From contig JADFUR010000020.1 of NCBI GenBank assembly GCA_015222055.1, positions 1 to 64,000 of the forward strand: 64,000 bases of DNA. Direction: 5' to 3'. Positions 55,055 to 63,977 of the stretch are shown piece by piece. The notes under the pieces are model-generated. The model had not been told where the DNA came from, searched no databases, and worked only from the letters and a program-made list of their open reading frames with translations. Both the position numbers and the translations under genes were made by a program. The stretch's first letter is position 1, and each line of letters opens with the position of its first letter. This DNA is from Bacteroidota bacterium (GTDB taxonomy: Bacteria; Bacteroidota; Bacteroidia; Bacteroidales; B39-G9).

Positions 55055-56333
55055 TATCTCAATTTATTTAATAGAAACAGCTATTTGCTTAGTCCTTTTC
55101 TATTCAATTTATAAAATTTTTCTTCAAAAAGAAACATTGTTTAAATTTAATAGATACTATATAATGGCAACAGTATTACTATCATTTATTATTCCGGCTT
55201 TAAACTTTAGCTACAAAGGAAGCTCAGATGTAATAATTTATAACAATGTGTTAAATGCTGTTGTTATTAGTGCAGATGGAATAGAACAAATTGTTAGCAA
55301 TAAATTAAGCACACAACTAATACTAACTTATTTATATGCCTTTGGAGTAGTTTTTTTCACATTGCGTTTAGCATTTCAAATATTTCAATTACTTATTATT
55401 ATAAAAAAAGGTAAAATTAATCACACCAATAACTTGCGATTTGTAATTACAAATAAAAATATTTCTCCATTTACTTTTTTTAACATTATTTTTCTGAACA
55501 ATTCCGGAATATCAGAAAAAAACATGGAGAAAATAATAGCTCACGAACATGCTCATGTTAAACAACTTCATTTTATTGATTTAATCATTTTGGAGTTATT
55601 AACAATTGCTCAGTGGTTTAATCCATTTATTTGGAAGTATAGAAAATCGCTGAAAGAAGTACACGAATACCTTGCCGACGAAGACGTTCTGAAACAGGGT
55701 TATGATTCTATTAACTATCAAAAGTTAATATTTAATTCAATTGCAGGTACTAAAAATTATGAACTTACCAGCAATTTTGATTGTTCACTTACTAAAAAAA
55801 GATTAATTATGATGACAAAAATAAAAACACCTAAATGGGCAAAACTCAAAGCCTTGGTATTATTGCCAATTGTTGCACTTTTGGTTTTAGCTTTTGCTTG
55901 CTCTGAAAAAAATGAAGAAGCAAAAATTACTGAAAAAACTGGGAAAATTATTATTGAAAAAGCTTCTTCAATAACAAAATCTTCTGATTCGGTTTATTAT
56001 AAGGTAGATGAAATGCCTGAATTTGAAGGTGGAACTAATGAATTAATAAGATTTATTGCTAAAAACACAAAATACCCAAAACAAGCAAAAGAAGACGGTA
56101 TTCAAGGAAAAGTATATGTTTCATTCATTGTTAATAAAACCGGTAAAGTTGTTGATGTAAAAGCATTACAAACCAGAATGTTAACTGATAAAGATAAAAA
56201 ATTAGAAGCTCCTTTACTCGAAGAAGAAGCTGTAAGAGTAATCTCTTTAATACCAGACTGGAAACCAGGAAAAATGAAAGGGGAAGCAGTAAACGTTCAA
56301 TTTACTATTCCAATAAATTTTAAGCTCAATTAA
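55047..56333 (+). CDS. BlaR1-like M56 membrane metallopeptidase fused to a TonB C-terminal domain
   Basis: This 428-residue inner-membrane protein has three N-terminal helices, a zinc-protease motif IIAHEHAHVKQLHFIDLIILE (HExxH, about residues 168-172) with the downstream Glu in EYLADEDVL, and a fourth helix (LKALVLLPIVALLVLAFAC, about 272-290). The periplasmic C-terminus (about 325-428: MPEFEGGTNELIRFIAKNTKYPKQA ... IPINFKLN) is a TonB-C/energy-transducer-like domain instead of the beta-lactam-binding domain of BlaR1. The likely role is to sense an envelope signal and cleave or release BlaI. ATG 55047 is chosen because it overlaps the blaI end and begins a first helix. Confidence 0.9.
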   Translation: MNSISIYLIETAICLVLFYSIYKIFLQKETLFKFNRYYIMATVLLSFIIPALNFSYKGSSDVIIYNNVLNAVVISADGIEQIVSNKLSTQLILTYLYAFGVVFFTLRLAFQIFQLLIIIKKGKINHTNNLRFVITNKNISPFTFFNIIFLNNSGISEKNMEKIIAHEHAHVKQLHFIDLIILELLTIAQWFNPFIWKYRKSLKEVHEYLADEDVLKQGYDSINYQKLIFNSIAGTKNYELTSNFDCSLTKKRLIMMTKIKTPKWAKLKALVLLPIVALLVLAFACSEKNEEAKITEKTGKIIIEKASSITKSSDSVYYKVDEMPEFEGGTNELIRFIAKNTKYPKQAKEDGIQGKVYVSFIVNKTGKVVDVKALQTRMLTDKDKKLEAPLLEEEAVRVISLIPDWKPGKMKGEAVNVQFTIPINFKLN

Positions 56334-56516
56334 TTAATAATCAAAACAGAACATAGATAATTTGATTAACCGAATTCTAATGATAATAATTTACTTTATT
56401 TGTGTTCTGTTTTAGATTTATCGAGCATTTTAAAAACCATAATTGAATTAATATAAAACATCTCTATTGAATATTGTGCAAAAAAACAATTCTTAATTAA
56501 TTTTTTTTTTACTTCT

Positions 56517-57869
56517 ATGAAATACAAAAAATATTTTTTAGTTATTTTCACATTTATTTATTGCTTCAGCATAAAAGCACAAAATAAAAATTTTGAAATT
56601 TTATTTCTCGAGAATAAATTTGATGAGATTATTCAATTAGCCGACAGCAATATTACATACAAAAATAAATTATCACAAGATTATTTTTGGAAAGCAAACG
56701 CCTTAAAAAATATCGGTAAAAATTCTCAAGCTATAAGTAATTTAGAAACCGCAATTAAACTCTTCCCTACTGATATTGTTTTACAAGAATTCTTGGTTAA
56801 TATGTATTTTGAAAAAGGCATGTACTTTTATGCCAAACCAATTATTGACACACTTTTGCTTAACGATTCTACAAATTTCAACCTTTTAAGTAAAAAAATA
56901 CTCTTATGTGAATTTAACCATAAATATAATGATGCTATATCTATAATAAAAAAACAAAGTTTACGAGATACAACAAACGAATTTTTCATGCTTCACTTAG
57001 CAGATAATTATTATAAAATTAACAATATAGATAGTGCTATTTTTTATTATAATAAAGCATATAAACATAACCCTAACAATATAAAAACAGCATATAAAAT
57101 TGCTAAAATTTATTTAAAAATTGATACAAAAAAGGCTCTTCCTATATGTGATTCAATACTAAAAAAAGATAATTTAAATATCCCTTTTATAAAAATAAAA
57201 GCTTATGCCTTAAAAAAATTGGATAGAAACAAAAAGGCATTAAAATCATTTGAAAATCTTACCAGTCTGGGAGATTCGTCTTTCTCAACTTTAAAACACA
57301 TAGGTATTCTAAGATATAAAACCAGAGATTCTCACAATGCAAAAATAATAATGGAAAAAGCATTAGCAATAGATTCTTCTGATGTAGATTTAACATATTT
57401 TTACGGGTGTGCATTAGCTTCTGACACAATCCAATACAAATTAGTAAACGGAGAAGGAGAAACATTAACAGTAATGATTTGTAAATTATCATTAGACACA
57501 ATCAATAAGAATAAAGAAGAAGCTTGTTTCTACATTAAAAAATCTATTGATTTATTAGCTCCTCCAATAACATTATCAATTATTTATGATCAATTAGCTG
57601 GCATTTATAGAGACTTAAAGCAATACAAAAAAGCTATAAATTATTATCAGCTTACTTATAAAAACAATCCTAAAAAATTGAATTTACTCTTTTATATTGC
57701 AAATATATATGAAGTTAATCTTAATGATAAGAAAACCGCACTAAAAAAATATCAGCAATTTCTTAACAAAATAGACAAACAAGAATCGATATCTGTGTAT
57801 AAAGAGATAACCATTAATCGAATTAGACAGTTGAAAGAAAATTTGTTTTTTGCAGGGGAATTAAAATAA
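56517..57869 (+). CDS. Exported TPR-repeat protein
   Basis: This 450-residue protein has signal peptide MKYKKYFLVIFTFIYCFSIKA, cut before QNKNFEIL. About nine degenerate tetratricopeptide repeats follow (for example NSQAISNLETAIKLFPTDIVLQE, DSAIFYYNKAYKHNPNNIKTAYKIAKIYL, KKAINYYQLTYKNNPKKLNLLFYIANIY). No enzymatic domain is present; it is likely a periplasmic or outer-membrane-associated scaffold. It follows the BlaI/M56 pair by 180 bases but shows no obvious BlaI operator of its own. Confidence 0.8.
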   Translation: MKYKKYFLVIFTFIYCFSIKAQNKNFEILFLENKFDEIIQLADSNITYKNKLSQDYFWKANALKNIGKNSQAISNLETAIKLFPTDIVLQEFLVNMYFEKGMYFYAKPIIDTLLLNDSTNFNLLSKKILLCEFNHKYNDAISIIKKQSLRDTTNEFFMLHLADNYYKINNIDSAIFYYNKAYKHNPNNIKTAYKIAKIYLKIDTKKALPICDSILKKDNLNIPFIKIKAYALKKLDRNKKALKSFENLTSLGDSSFSTLKHIGILRYKTRDSHNAKIIMEKALAIDSSDVDLTYFYGCALASDTIQYKLVNGEGETLTVMICKLSLDTINKNKEEACFYIKKSIDLLAPPITLSIIYDQLAGIYRDLKQYKKAINYYQLTYKNNPKKLNLLFYIANIYEVNLNDKKTALKKYQQFLNKIDKQESISVYKEITINRIRQLKENLFFAGELK

Positions 57870-57891
57870 TGCTATACTGATTATAATACTT

Positions 57892-57899
57892 TATATTTG
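57892..57899 (+). promoter_or_regulatory. -7 promoter element of the DUF6624/TPR lipoprotein gene
   Basis: TATATTTG matches TAnnTTTG exactly, 22 bases upstream of the start codon, implying transcription independent of the TPR gene before it. Confidence 0.5.
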
Positions 57900-57921
57900 T
57901 TATGCTTTTAAAAAAAAACCT

Positions 57922-58818
57922 ATGAAAAAAATTATCTTACTATCAATAATAATCGGGTTTATTTCCTGCAATTCTAAAAATGGTAAAACGACAACCGAAA
58001 TCCAAGAACAAGTTGTGGATAACCCAGAACTTATTGAAATCTATAAAATCGACCAAGCAGATCGGAAAACTGAAAATATAGATTGGAATATTGTAACAAA
58101 AAAAGATCGTTTAAGGGAAGTGAGAATATATGAATTGCTAGATTCAAACAAAGTACGTACTTCATTAGATTATCATAATGCAGCAATGATTTTTCAACAC
58201 GGCAGAGACTCTATTGCATTTGGAATGGCTGTAAAATTTATGAGAAAATCTATTGAATTAGATTCAACAGCAAATAAATGGTTATTGGCTGCAGCAATTG
58301 ATAGAGATTTATTGAGCCGAAATAAACCTCAAATTTATGGTACGCAATATTGGAAAATAAAAAACCAACCTTGGGAATTAAGAAAAATTGATACAACAAA
58401 AATTTCTGATGTTGAAAGAATCGAATATGGTGTAGAAACTTTAGCTCAACAAAGAGAGAAAGAAAAACGATTGAATAGCAAAAAAATAAATGAATTACTA
58501 AACGAAGGTAAAACTATTGATGAGTTAATTCATTTTATCAAAACCGAGAATGTTAAAGAATCAAAATATGATTTATCTGAAAGTGGATTAAATAATTTTG
58601 GTTATCAACTAATTAGTCAAGGGAATGAAAAAGAGGCTTCAAAAATTTTTAAACTTAATACAGAATTATATCCAAATGGATTTAACACTTTCGATAGTTA
58701 TGGAGAATGCCTTTTGAAATTAGGAGATAAAGCAAATGCAATTAAAGCATATAGAAAATCATTAAATTTAAATCCTGACAATAAAAATGCCGAGAAAATA
58801 CTGACAGAAATGGAATAA
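57922..58818 (+). CDS. Lipoprotein with DUF6624-like domain and C-terminal TPRs
   Basis: This 298-residue lipoprotein has lipobox FISC with Cys at about residue 16. Residues about 40-145 contain YKIDQADRKTENIDW, RVRIYELL-like VRIYELLDSNKVRTSLDY, HNAAMIFQHG and WLLAAAIDRDLLSRNKPQIYGTQY, which match the DUF6624 domain I remember (function unknown). About two TPR units follow at residues 215-295 (KEASKIFKLNTELYPNG, ANAIKAYRKSLNLNPDN). It has its own promoter element. Confidence 0.78.
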   Translation: MKKIILLSIIIGFISCNSKNGKTTTEIQEQVVDNPELIEIYKIDQADRKTENIDWNIVTKKDRLREVRIYELLDSNKVRTSLDYHNAAMIFQHGRDSIAFGMAVKFMRKSIELDSTANKWLLAAAIDRDLLSRNKPQIYGTQYWKIKNQPWELRKIDTTKISDVERIEYGVETLAQQREKEKRLNSKKINELLNEGKTIDELIHFIKTENVKESKYDLSESGLNNFGYQLISQGNEKEASKIFKLNTELYPNGFNTFDSYGECLLKLGDKANAIKAYRKSLNLNPDNKNAEKILTEME

Positions 58819-59266
58819 CAAAGCATAACGCCTAAGAATATAAAAGAATGCGGTTCTTCAATTTCATTTTTATTTATTGTTCAATTCGCTATCTTTGGGT
58901 ACGATTTAAAAGTCTGTGCTTTTAATTCCGCACTTTTTATATTGCCATAGTTATTAATTTTTCATTCGTATTAAATGACAATATTTCTAATGATAAATTA
59001 AATTTTCTAAATATTTTTACTCAAACTATTTTTGGGGAAATTCTTACGCAAAAACAAGAAAACCTCTATAAACTTGCAAAAGTCAAAAAAAATCCTTATA
59101 TTATAAACGGAATTTAAATTTTCTTATCTCTCAAAAGATAACAATATAATACCTCTTTGATTTTCACTTTTTGCTAAGATTCAATTCATAAATTCCGAAA
59201 TAAATAATTCCAATAATAATCAACACTTTGCAAATAATTTTGCTTCTAAATAAATAACTTATTACC
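58819..59266. other. Gap with accessory-type intergenic sequence and an orphan open stretch
   Basis: The first 120 bases resemble Bacteroidota intergenic cassette sequence (TAACGCCTAAG, GTGCTTTTAATTCCGCACTT). From about 58935 to 59117 on the plus strand a frame without an ATG stays open for some 60 codons and reads like protein, for example NFLNIFTQTIFGEILTQ and ENLYKLAKVKKNPYIINGI. It may be the 3' end of a lost gene; I do not recognise it. Confidence 0.3.
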
Positions 59267-60643
59267 ATGAAATACAAAAGCTATACATTAAATAACCTAA
59301 GAGAAATCCCTCAAATAAGTAAATTAACCAAAGAACAATTATTTGACATTGAGGTAGTTGGCAGAGTACTTCCATTTAAAACCAATAATTATGTGGTTAA
59401 TGAACTAATTGACTGGCAAAATTTTCAAAACGACCCAATGTTTATTCTCAACTTTCCACAAAAGGGAATGTTAATACCTGAACACTATAAAACGGTATCC
59501 AATTTATTAAAAAATTCTGCAAGCCCAAAAGCCATAGCAAAGGCAACAAAAGAAATACGATTGCAACTAAATCCTCAACCTGATGGGCAATCTAATAATG
59601 TGCCCATATTTAAAGGAGAGAAGCTTCTCGGTGTTCAACATAAATATCGCGAAACAATTCTGTTTTTCCCAACCCAAGGACAAACATGTCATTCATACTG
59701 TACATTTTGTTTTCGTTGGCCTCAATTTACAGAGAGTAATAATTTAAAATTTGCCGATAGTCGAATCCAACGTTTAATAGAATATTTAAAACAACATACT
59801 TCAATTACTGATATTATTTTTACAGGCGGAGACCCAATGATAATGAGTACCAAAATTCTTGAAAGATATATTAATTTACTACTTGAAGCAGATTTACCTA
59901 ATTTAAAAACTATAAGAATAGGAACTAAATCTCTTAGTTATTGGCCATATCGTTTTACAAAAGATAATGATTCTGAAAATTTACTGAGACTTTTTGAAAA
60001 GATAAATAATTCAGGTAAACATTTAACAATAATGGCTCATATTAATCATTATAAAGAATTAGAAACACAAGAAGTACAAAAAGCCATAAAAAACATTCAA
60101 AACACAGGGAGCATTATTAGATCACAATCACCACTACTAAAACATATTAATGACAAACCTGAAATATGGCAAAAAATGTGGCGTCAACAAGTAAATCTGG
60201 GAATAATTCCTTATTACATGTTTATTGCCAGAGATACAGGTGCTCAACATTATTTTGCTGTTCCATTAGTTAAGTCATTGGAAATTTTTAAAGATGCTTA
60301 TTCAAGGGTGAGTGGAATTTGTCGCACAGTAAGAGGTCCAAGCATGTCAACCAATCCTGGCAAAATTTTAATTAACGGCGTTAGCGAAATAAACGGTGAA
60401 AAAGTAATAGTGCTTAATTTTCTTCAGGGCAGAAACCCCGATTGGGTAAACAAACCGTTTTTTGCTAAATATGATGATAAAGCAATTTGGCTAAGCGATT
60501 TAGAACCAGCTTTTGATAAAAAAGAATTCTTCTATGAACAGAGTTTGTTTTTTGACAATAAAATTGATCTTTTAGAAAATAATCTTAGTTCGAAAAAATA
60601 TTGTTGTAAAAAAATAGAAAAAAACGAAACAAATTTTAATTAA
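59267..60643 (+). CDS. KamA-family radical SAM protein (lysine 2,3-aminomutase-like)
   Basis: This 458-residue protein carries the radical SAM cluster motif CHSYCTFC (CxxxCxxC, about residues 143-150) and IIFTGGDPMIM (SAM-binding GGD), in the KamA arrangement. The region TIRIGTKSLSYWPYRF and YYMFIARDTGAQHYFAVPL continue the aminomutase barrel. The PGGGGK lysine motif that binds PLP in lysine 2,3-aminomutase is not visible; NPGKILI (near 365) is the nearest candidate. It is therefore a KamA-like radical enzyme whose aminomutase activity and substrate are uncertain. No partner genes for lysine fermentation are adjacent. Confidence 0.85.
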   Translation: MKYKSYTLNNLREIPQISKLTKEQLFDIEVVGRVLPFKTNNYVVNELIDWQNFQNDPMFILNFPQKGMLIPEHYKTVSNLLKNSASPKAIAKATKEIRLQLNPQPDGQSNNVPIFKGEKLLGVQHKYRETILFFPTQGQTCHSYCTFCFRWPQFTESNNLKFADSRIQRLIEYLKQHTSITDIIFTGGDPMIMSTKILERYINLLLEADLPNLKTIRIGTKSLSYWPYRFTKDNDSENLLRLFEKINNSGKHLTIMAHINHYKELETQEVQKAIKNIQNTGSIIRSQSPLLKHINDKPEIWQKMWRQQVNLGIIPYYMFIARDTGAQHYFAVPLVKSLEIFKDAYSRVSGICRTVRGPSMSTNPGKILINGVSEINGEKVIVLNFLQGRNPDWVNKPFFAKYDDKAIWLSDLEPAFDKKEFFYEQSLFFDNKIDLLENNLSSKKYCCKKIEKNETNFN

Positions 60644-60678
60644 TTTTTATTCTGTCACTAATAAAAACATAAAGTATA

Positions 60679-60728
60679 AAACAAACAGCCTTGTTGAAAA
60701 AATTTATTTCAATACAAGTCTGTTTGTT
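60679..60728. terminator. Long stem-loop shared by convergent kamA-like and kinase genes
   Basis: AACAAACAGCCTTGTTGAAA (60679-60698) pairs with the stretch from 60708 to 60728 with few mismatches. The loop holds the kinase stop codon (60704-60706), and the right arm encodes the last codons of the kinase. The structure could end transcription from both convergent genes. Confidence 0.55.
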
Positions 60729-61342
60729 CCAATCTTATATTCATTATCGAAAATTGCATCAATAATCAACTTATAATCTTCCTTATTATTAACAAAATCG
60801 ACATTATTTGTATCAAGTATAAGTATTCTAAAATCTTTTTGTTGTTTAAAATATTCAAAATAACTATTTTGAATTTTTCTCAGATAATCTTCTGTTATGT
60901 TTTGCTCATAATCACGCCCACGTTTTTTTATGTTTTTCATTAAGTTGTCTGTAGTAAGATGCAGATAAACATATAAATCGGGCTTGGGTAATTGATTATA
61001 GATTATATCAAAAATCTGCCGATACAAATTATACTCATCATCCTGTAAAGTAGATTTTGAAAAAATTAACGACTTCATAAAATAATAATCGGAAATAGTA
61101 AAGCTCTTAAATAAATCGCGGTGAGAAAGATCCTTCTTCAACTGATTATACCTATCGGCAAGAAACGACAATTCTAAAGGAAACGAATATCTGTCAGGAT
61201 TTTCGTAAAATTTTGGCAAGAAAGGATTGTCTGCAAATTGTTCAAGAATTAATTTTGCATTAAACTGTTCGGCAAACATTTTCGTCAAAGATGTTTTTCC
61301 TGCTCCAATATTTCCCTCAATAATAATGTAGTCGTAATTCAT
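60704..61342 (-). CDS. Deoxynucleoside kinase
   Basis: This 212-residue P-loop kinase phosphorylates deoxynucleosides for nucleotide salvage. Motifs are IIIEGNIGAGKTSLTKMFAEQF (Walker A, residues 6-27), LILEQFADNPFLPKFYENP (about 31-49), LSFLADRYNQLKKD, TISDYYFMKSLIFSK (D-x-x-x-x-K-S, with the D-R-S/E-x-Y-type base region), and KKRGRDYEQNI (lid arginines). It resembles the deoxyadenosine/deoxyguanosine kinase group; the exact specificity is not readable. Confidence 0.88.
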   Translation of the reverse strand: MNYDYIIIEGNIGAGKTSLTKMFAEQFNAKLILEQFADNPFLPKFYENPDRYSFPLELSFLADRYNQLKKDLSHRDLFKSFTISDYYFMKSLIFSKSTLQDDEYNLYRQIFDIIYNQLPKPDLYVYLHLTTDNLMKNIKKRGRDYEQNITEDYLRKIQNSYFEYFKQQKDFRILILDTNNVDFVNNKEDYKLIIDAIFDNEYKIGTNRLVLK

Positions 61343-61397
61343 TTATTTTTTATAAAAACTTATAATATAATTTTATGCTTTTTCTTTCTTTTCCCAT

Positions 61398-61475
61398 TGC
61401 TCCCTAGCTCTTTCAGATTTGTAATCCGAAAGTCAAAATTAATACAGAATTTTCGAATTATAAAACCGAAAATCA
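61398..61475 (+). repeat. Palindromic repeat element, left copy
   Basis: Two 23-bp dyads, CTTTCAGATTTGTAATCCGA.. (61410-61432) and TTTTCGAATTATAAAACCGA.. (61450-61472), are spaced by 17 bases. The same two dyads, in reverse order and on the opposite strand, occur at 63791-63870 on the other side of the prolyl oligopeptidase gene. A CTTCGTC...CGCAATGACGG sequence follows at 61517-61549. Confidence 0.6.
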
Positions 61476-61566
61476 ACCGTATGGAGGAGAAGCAATCTAT
61501 AAATCAATGGATTGCTTCGTCTTTCATCCTCGCAATGACGGCAAATATTAAATTTTCTTTCAGACA

Positions 61567-63666
61567 CTATTCAGGTTTCATTCCCAAATTATAAAATAAG
61601 AAAGACCAAATATCAGTATATTCATCAATTTGTTTTGATGTTGGCATTCCACCACCGTGACCAGCTTTTGTTTCAATACGAATAAGAACAGGATTATTAC
61701 CTTTATATTTTTCCTGCAATGTAGCCATATATTTAAATGAATGAGCAGGCACAACTCTATCGTCGTGGTCAGCTGTTGTTACCATAACAGCAGGATATTC
61801 AACATTCTCTTTAATATTATGCAATGGTGAATATTTAATTAAATTATTAAATTGAACAGAATCGTCGCTTGTACCATAATCGCTTGCCCAAGCCCAACCA
61901 ATTGTAAATTTGTGATATCGAAGCATATCCATAACACCAACTTCAGGAATAACAGCTTTGTATAAATCAGGTCGTTGATTAATAACCGCACCAACTAACA
62001 AGCCTCCGTTTGAACCACCTTTTAAAGCAAGTTTCTCGGGAGAAGTATATTTTTTCTCAATTAAATATTCAGTAGCAGCAATGCAATCGTCGAACACATT
62101 TTGCTTATTTAATTTAGTTCCTTGTTCGTGCCAATCTTTACCATATTCTCCACCACCTCGAAGGTTTACAACAGCAAAAACACCTCCGTTTTCAATCCAA
62201 AAAATTCTTCGTGGAGAGAAATAAGGAGTTAGGCTAATATTAAAACCGCCATAGCCATAAACTATTGTTGGGTTGTTACTGTCTAATTTAATTCCTTTTT
62301 TATGAAAAATAAACATTGGGACTTTAGTACCGTCTTTACTCTCAAAGAAAACCTGTTCAGTAACAAAATCATCGGGATTAAAATTAACTACCGGTTTACT
62401 ATAAATCTCTGATTTTTTTGTAGTAAAATCATATTTATAAACTACACTGGGAGTAGTAAAAGATGTAAATACATAGAAACCAATATTTTCGTCTTTTTTT
62501 CCACTTATACCTCCTGTTGTGCCTAATCCGGGTAATTTAAATTCATAATCAAAAACACCATCTGTATTATATACTTCGACTTTACTGTGAGCATCTTTCA
62601 TATAAGATAAAACGATTTTACCTCCTACCAATGAGCAACTTCTTAAAACATTTTCATTTTCAGGAATAAAATCTTTAATTTTTTTCGTTTTAAGATCAAT
62701 ACAAATCAATTTATATCTTGGTGCTTCAAAATTCGTTTTTACCAACAATTTATTATCAATATCATCAATCACACCATATTCATAGTCAAATCCATCGGCA
62801 AGTTTAATAAACTTTGAATTATATTTTGTTAAGTCTTTGTAATATAAAGAATTTCCATCACCGGCTTCGCTTTCATATAGAAACAAGAATTTTTCATTTT
62901 CAGAAACACTTGCACCAAACATTCTTTTTGGATGTTTTTTATCTTCATAAATTAATTTATCTTTTGATTGGTCATCTCCAATTTTATGATAATATACTTT
63001 TTGAAATAAATTTGATTTTGTTAATTCCGAGCCTTCTTTTGTTTCATCATAACGAGAATAGTAAAAACCATTTTTAAAAAACGAAATACCTGAAAATTTC
63101 ACCCATTTAAGATGGTCTTTTAAATCTTTCCCTGTTTTAATATCTCTTACGAAAATCTCATTCCAATCGGAACCCGATCTTGCAATACTATAAGCTAAAT
63201 ATTTCCCATCTTTCGAAAAATCAAGACCTGATAAAGCTACGGTTCCGTCATCTGACAATATATTTGGGTCAAGCAAAACGTTTGCTTCACTATCTAAATC
63301 ATCTTGAATATATAAAACACTTTGGTTTTGTAAACCATCATTTTTAAAATAAAAATATTTATCTCCTTTTTTGAAAGGTGTTGATAATTTTGGGTAGTTC
63401 CACAATTCCTTTAAACGTTTATTAATTACATCTCTATAAGGAATTTGTGCAAGGTAATCGTTAGTTACTTTATTTTCTGCCTTAACCCAATCACCTGTTT
63501 CTTTCGAATTATCGTCTTCTAACCAACGGTAAGGGTCGGCAACTTTAGTTCCAAAATAAGTATCAACAGTATCAACTTTTTTTGCCATGGGATAATTTAA
63601 TTTTTTGTTTTGCTTATTGCATGACATAATGCCAATTAACAGAAGCACAAATAATAAATTCTTCAT
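61567..63666 (-). CDS. Prolyl oligopeptidase (S9A), lipoprotein
   Basis: This serine peptidase cleaves after proline in short peptides. The 699-residue protein has a lipobox (GIMSC, Cys at about 16) indicating export and lipid attachment. The opening YPMAKKVDTVDTYFGTKVADPYRWLEDD is typical of S9A enzymes, followed by a seven-bladed beta-propeller. The C-terminal alpha/beta hydrolase has LALKGGSNGGLLVGAV (catalytic Ser in G-G-S-N-G-G, near 552), TTADHDDRVVPAHSFKY (catalytic Asp) and IETKAGHGGGMP (catalytic His). Family proteins of this lipoprotein type are common in Bacteroidota. Confidence 0.94.
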   Translation of the reverse strand: MKNLLFVLLLIGIMSCNKQNKKLNYPMAKKVDTVDTYFGTKVADPYRWLEDDNSKETGDWVKAENKVTNDYLAQIPYRDVINKRLKELWNYPKLSTPFKKGDKYFYFKNDGLQNQSVLYIQDDLDSEANVLLDPNILSDDGTVALSGLDFSKDGKYLAYSIARSGSDWNEIFVRDIKTGKDLKDHLKWVKFSGISFFKNGFYYSRYDETKEGSELTKSNLFQKVYYHKIGDDQSKDKLIYEDKKHPKRMFGASVSENEKFLFLYESEAGDGNSLYYKDLTKYNSKFIKLADGFDYEYGVIDDIDNKLLVKTNFEAPRYKLICIDLKTKKIKDFIPENENVLRSCSLVGGKIVLSYMKDAHSKVEVYNTDGVFDYEFKLPGLGTTGGISGKKDENIGFYVFTSFTTPSVVYKYDFTTKKSEIYSKPVVNFNPDDFVTEQVFFESKDGTKVPMFIFHKKGIKLDSNNPTIVYGYGGFNISLTPYFSPRRIFWIENGGVFAVVNLRGGGEYGKDWHEQGTKLNKQNVFDDCIAATEYLIEKKYTSPEKLALKGGSNGGLLVGAVINQRPDLYKAVIPEVGVMDMLRYHKFTIGWAWASDYGTSDDSVQFNNLIKYSPLHNIKENVEYPAVMVTTADHDDRVVPAHSFKYMATLQEKYKGNNPVLIRIETKAGHGGGMPTSKQIDEYTDIWSFLFYNLGMKPE

Positions 63667-63790
63667 CTCTATATTTTTTAATTTATAATTAAACTATTTA
63701 CAAAATCAATTTAACAAATATATAAAATTGATAGTAGTTTATAAAGTTAAAAGTTTATAAAGTTGATTCTACTCCGAAAAGTATTACTCG

Positions 63791-63870
63791 TCCTCTGCTC
63801 TTTCGGTTTTATAATTCGAAAGCATTAATATACAGCTTGTTAATTCAGGATTACAAATCCCGAACAGCAG
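63791..63870 (-). repeat. Palindromic repeat element, right copy (inverted)
   Basis: CTTTCGGTTTTATAATTCGA.. (63800-63822) and TTCAGGATTACAAATCCCGA.. (63844-63864) are the reverse-complement counterparts of the two dyads at 61410-61472, in swapped order. The 63667-64000 stretch contains no gene apart from this element and the terminator at the edge. Confidence 0.6.
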
Positions 63871-63977
63871 TACTATCATTAAATTGCTTCGAGCTTCGCC
63901 CTCACAATCACGGATATGAAGAACTTACGGGGTGAATTAAAATTTAAAAGTCTATAAAGTTGAAGTCTATAGTAAAC

